From contig DAOVZP010000116.1 of NCBI GenBank assembly GCA_030635045.1, positions 1-5,894 on the forward strand: a stretch of 5,894 bases of DNA. Reading direction: 5' to 3'. This stretch comes from Bacteroidota bacterium (GTDB lineage: Bacteria; Bacteroidota; Bacteroidia; Bacteroidales; B18-G4). The translations under genes were made by a program, and so were the position numbers. Positions 5,155 through 5,894 of the stretch are shown piece after piece. A model generated the notes under the pieces. The model was not told where the DNA came from. It saw only the letters and a list, made by a program, of their open reading frames with translations, and made no database searches. Each line of letters opens with the position of its first letter. Position 1 is the stretch's first letter.

Positions 5155-5894
5155 ATGTCTTTAAAAATAATTATTACAATCATATTTGCCGGAATATTCA
5201 CTTTATCGTATACGCAGCACCTTGAAGGTATTATATACCATTTTGAGGAACATCAGGATGATGAACACGGCCATGAAGCACATGATCACCAGGAGCCCCT
5301 GCCGGGAGCAAATGTCTATTGGGCAGGAACTACAACAGGTACCTCAACAAATGCGGACGGTGAATTCCATTTAGCTTTCCCGGAAAAGGAAGAACCCATC
5401 CTGGTTGTAAGTTATATTGGTTATAAGAACGACTCTGTTTTTATCAACCATGGACAGCACGAGATCGAGATCATCCTAAGCATCAATAATACACTCAAAG
5501 AGGTTGTCATTACCAACAAACCATCCGGAACATTCATTTCCAGGCTGGACCCTATCTATACCCAGAACATCACCGGGGCAGAGCTTCATAAAGCAGCATG
5601 CTGTAATCTCTCTGAAAGCTTTGAAACCAATGCATCTGTTAATGTGTCCTACAGTGATGCTGTCACAGGAGCAAAGCAGATCCAACTGCTGGGGCTCAGC
5701 GGAACTTACAGTCAGCTCATGACCGAAAATATCCCGAATTTACGCGGATTAGCAACTTCTTTTGGTTTAGGATATATCCCGGGTACATGGATGGAATCCA
5801 TACAGATATCCAAAGGCACTTCTACGGTGATAAATGGATTTGAAGCCATTGCCGGGCAGATCAATGTAGAATACCTGAAACCGGACAATGCCGA
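5155..5894 (+). CDS. TonB-dependent outer-membrane receptor, N-terminal part (cut by window edge), probable metal ligand
   Basis: The frame is open for 246 codons to the window edge. Residues 1-20 are a signal peptide. Residues 21-120 form a carboxypeptidase-regulatory-like domain (PLPGANVYW at 48-56, TNADGEFHL at 65-73, SYIGYKND at 86-93, LKEVVIT closing at 114-120). The TonB plug follows from about 135, with QIQLLGLSGTYSQLMTENIP (175-194) and INGFEAIAGQINVEY (226-240). Family knowledge: such receptors import metal chelates, sugars or peptides across the outer membrane using TonB energy. Two features hint at a metal. Residues 29-46 are rich in His (29, 33, 38, 40, 43, 45) with Asp and Glu, inserted where most members have a short turn, and Cys149-Cys150 open the plug in KAACCNLSESFETN. 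The Cys/His neighbour upstream supports this. The TonB box and barrel cannot be assessed. Ligand identity (copper or another soft metal) is inference. Confidence 0.9.
   Translation, partial: MSLKIIITIIFAGIFTLSYTQHLEGIIYHFEEHQDDEHGHEAHDHQEPLPGANVYWAGTTTGTSTNADGEFHLAFPEKEEPILVVSYIGYKNDSVFINHGQHEIEIILSINNTLKEVVITNKPSGTFISRLDPIYTQNITGAELHKAACCNLSESFETNASVNVSYSDAVTGAKQIQLLGLSGTYSQLMTENIPNLRGLATSFGLGYIPGTWMESIQISKGTSTVINGFEAIAGQINVEYLKPDNA

Overview
The window looks like chromosomal DNA from a member of the Bacteroidota. The evidence is a TonB-dependent receptor with an N-terminal carboxypeptidase-regulatory-like domain, a small Cys/His exported protein of the HYC_CC_PP type, two copies of the Bacteroidota -7 promoter hexad TAnnTTTG, start codons mostly without a clear Shine-Dalgarno sequence, and AT-rich intergenic spacers carrying short repeats. 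No lower rank can be defended from the sequence alone.

Layout. Two transcription units diverge from a spacer at about 4421-4610. Leftward (minus strand) lie five genes in one orientation: a crotonase-type enoyl-CoA hydratase (3653-4420), a long 3-hydroxyacyl-CoA dehydrogenase (2186-3520), an SCP2-type thiolase (921-2165), an ElbB-type DJ-1/PfpI protein (213-860), and the first 53 codons of an FMN-dependent nitronate monooxygenase/FabK-like protein that runs off the left edge (1-161). Rightward lie a Cys/His exported protein (4611-5087) and the first 246 codons of a TonB-dependent receptor that runs off the right edge (5155-5894).

How the genes work together. The hydratase, dehydrogenase and thiolase are three consecutive beta-oxidation steps (hydration, NAD-dependent oxidation, thiolysis), and all three keep recognisable catalytic residues. 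No acyl-CoA dehydrogenase or CoA ligase lies in the window, so the substrate and direction are open. A strong 16-bp hairpin after the thiolase separates this module from elbB and the nitronate monooxygenase-like gene. The rightward pair looks like a metal-acquisition unit: the receptor has a His/Asp/Glu-rich insertion in its N-terminal domain and a Cys-Cys pair at the start of the plug, and its neighbour has six cysteines including two CC pairs.

Intergenic structure. There are four kinds: a heptamer tandem repeat that starts at the elbB stop codon, a 16-bp hairpin containing the thiolase stop codon with a second small palindrome beside it, a cluster of direct and inverted CTAAAGTG-like units between the hydratase and dehydrogenase genes, and a GCCTGA-N6-TCAGGC dyad just upstream of the hydratase promoter candidate. 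The enzymes belong to known families. The parts most worth a second look are the metal-receptor pair, the unusual dehydrogenase and the repeat-bearing spacers.
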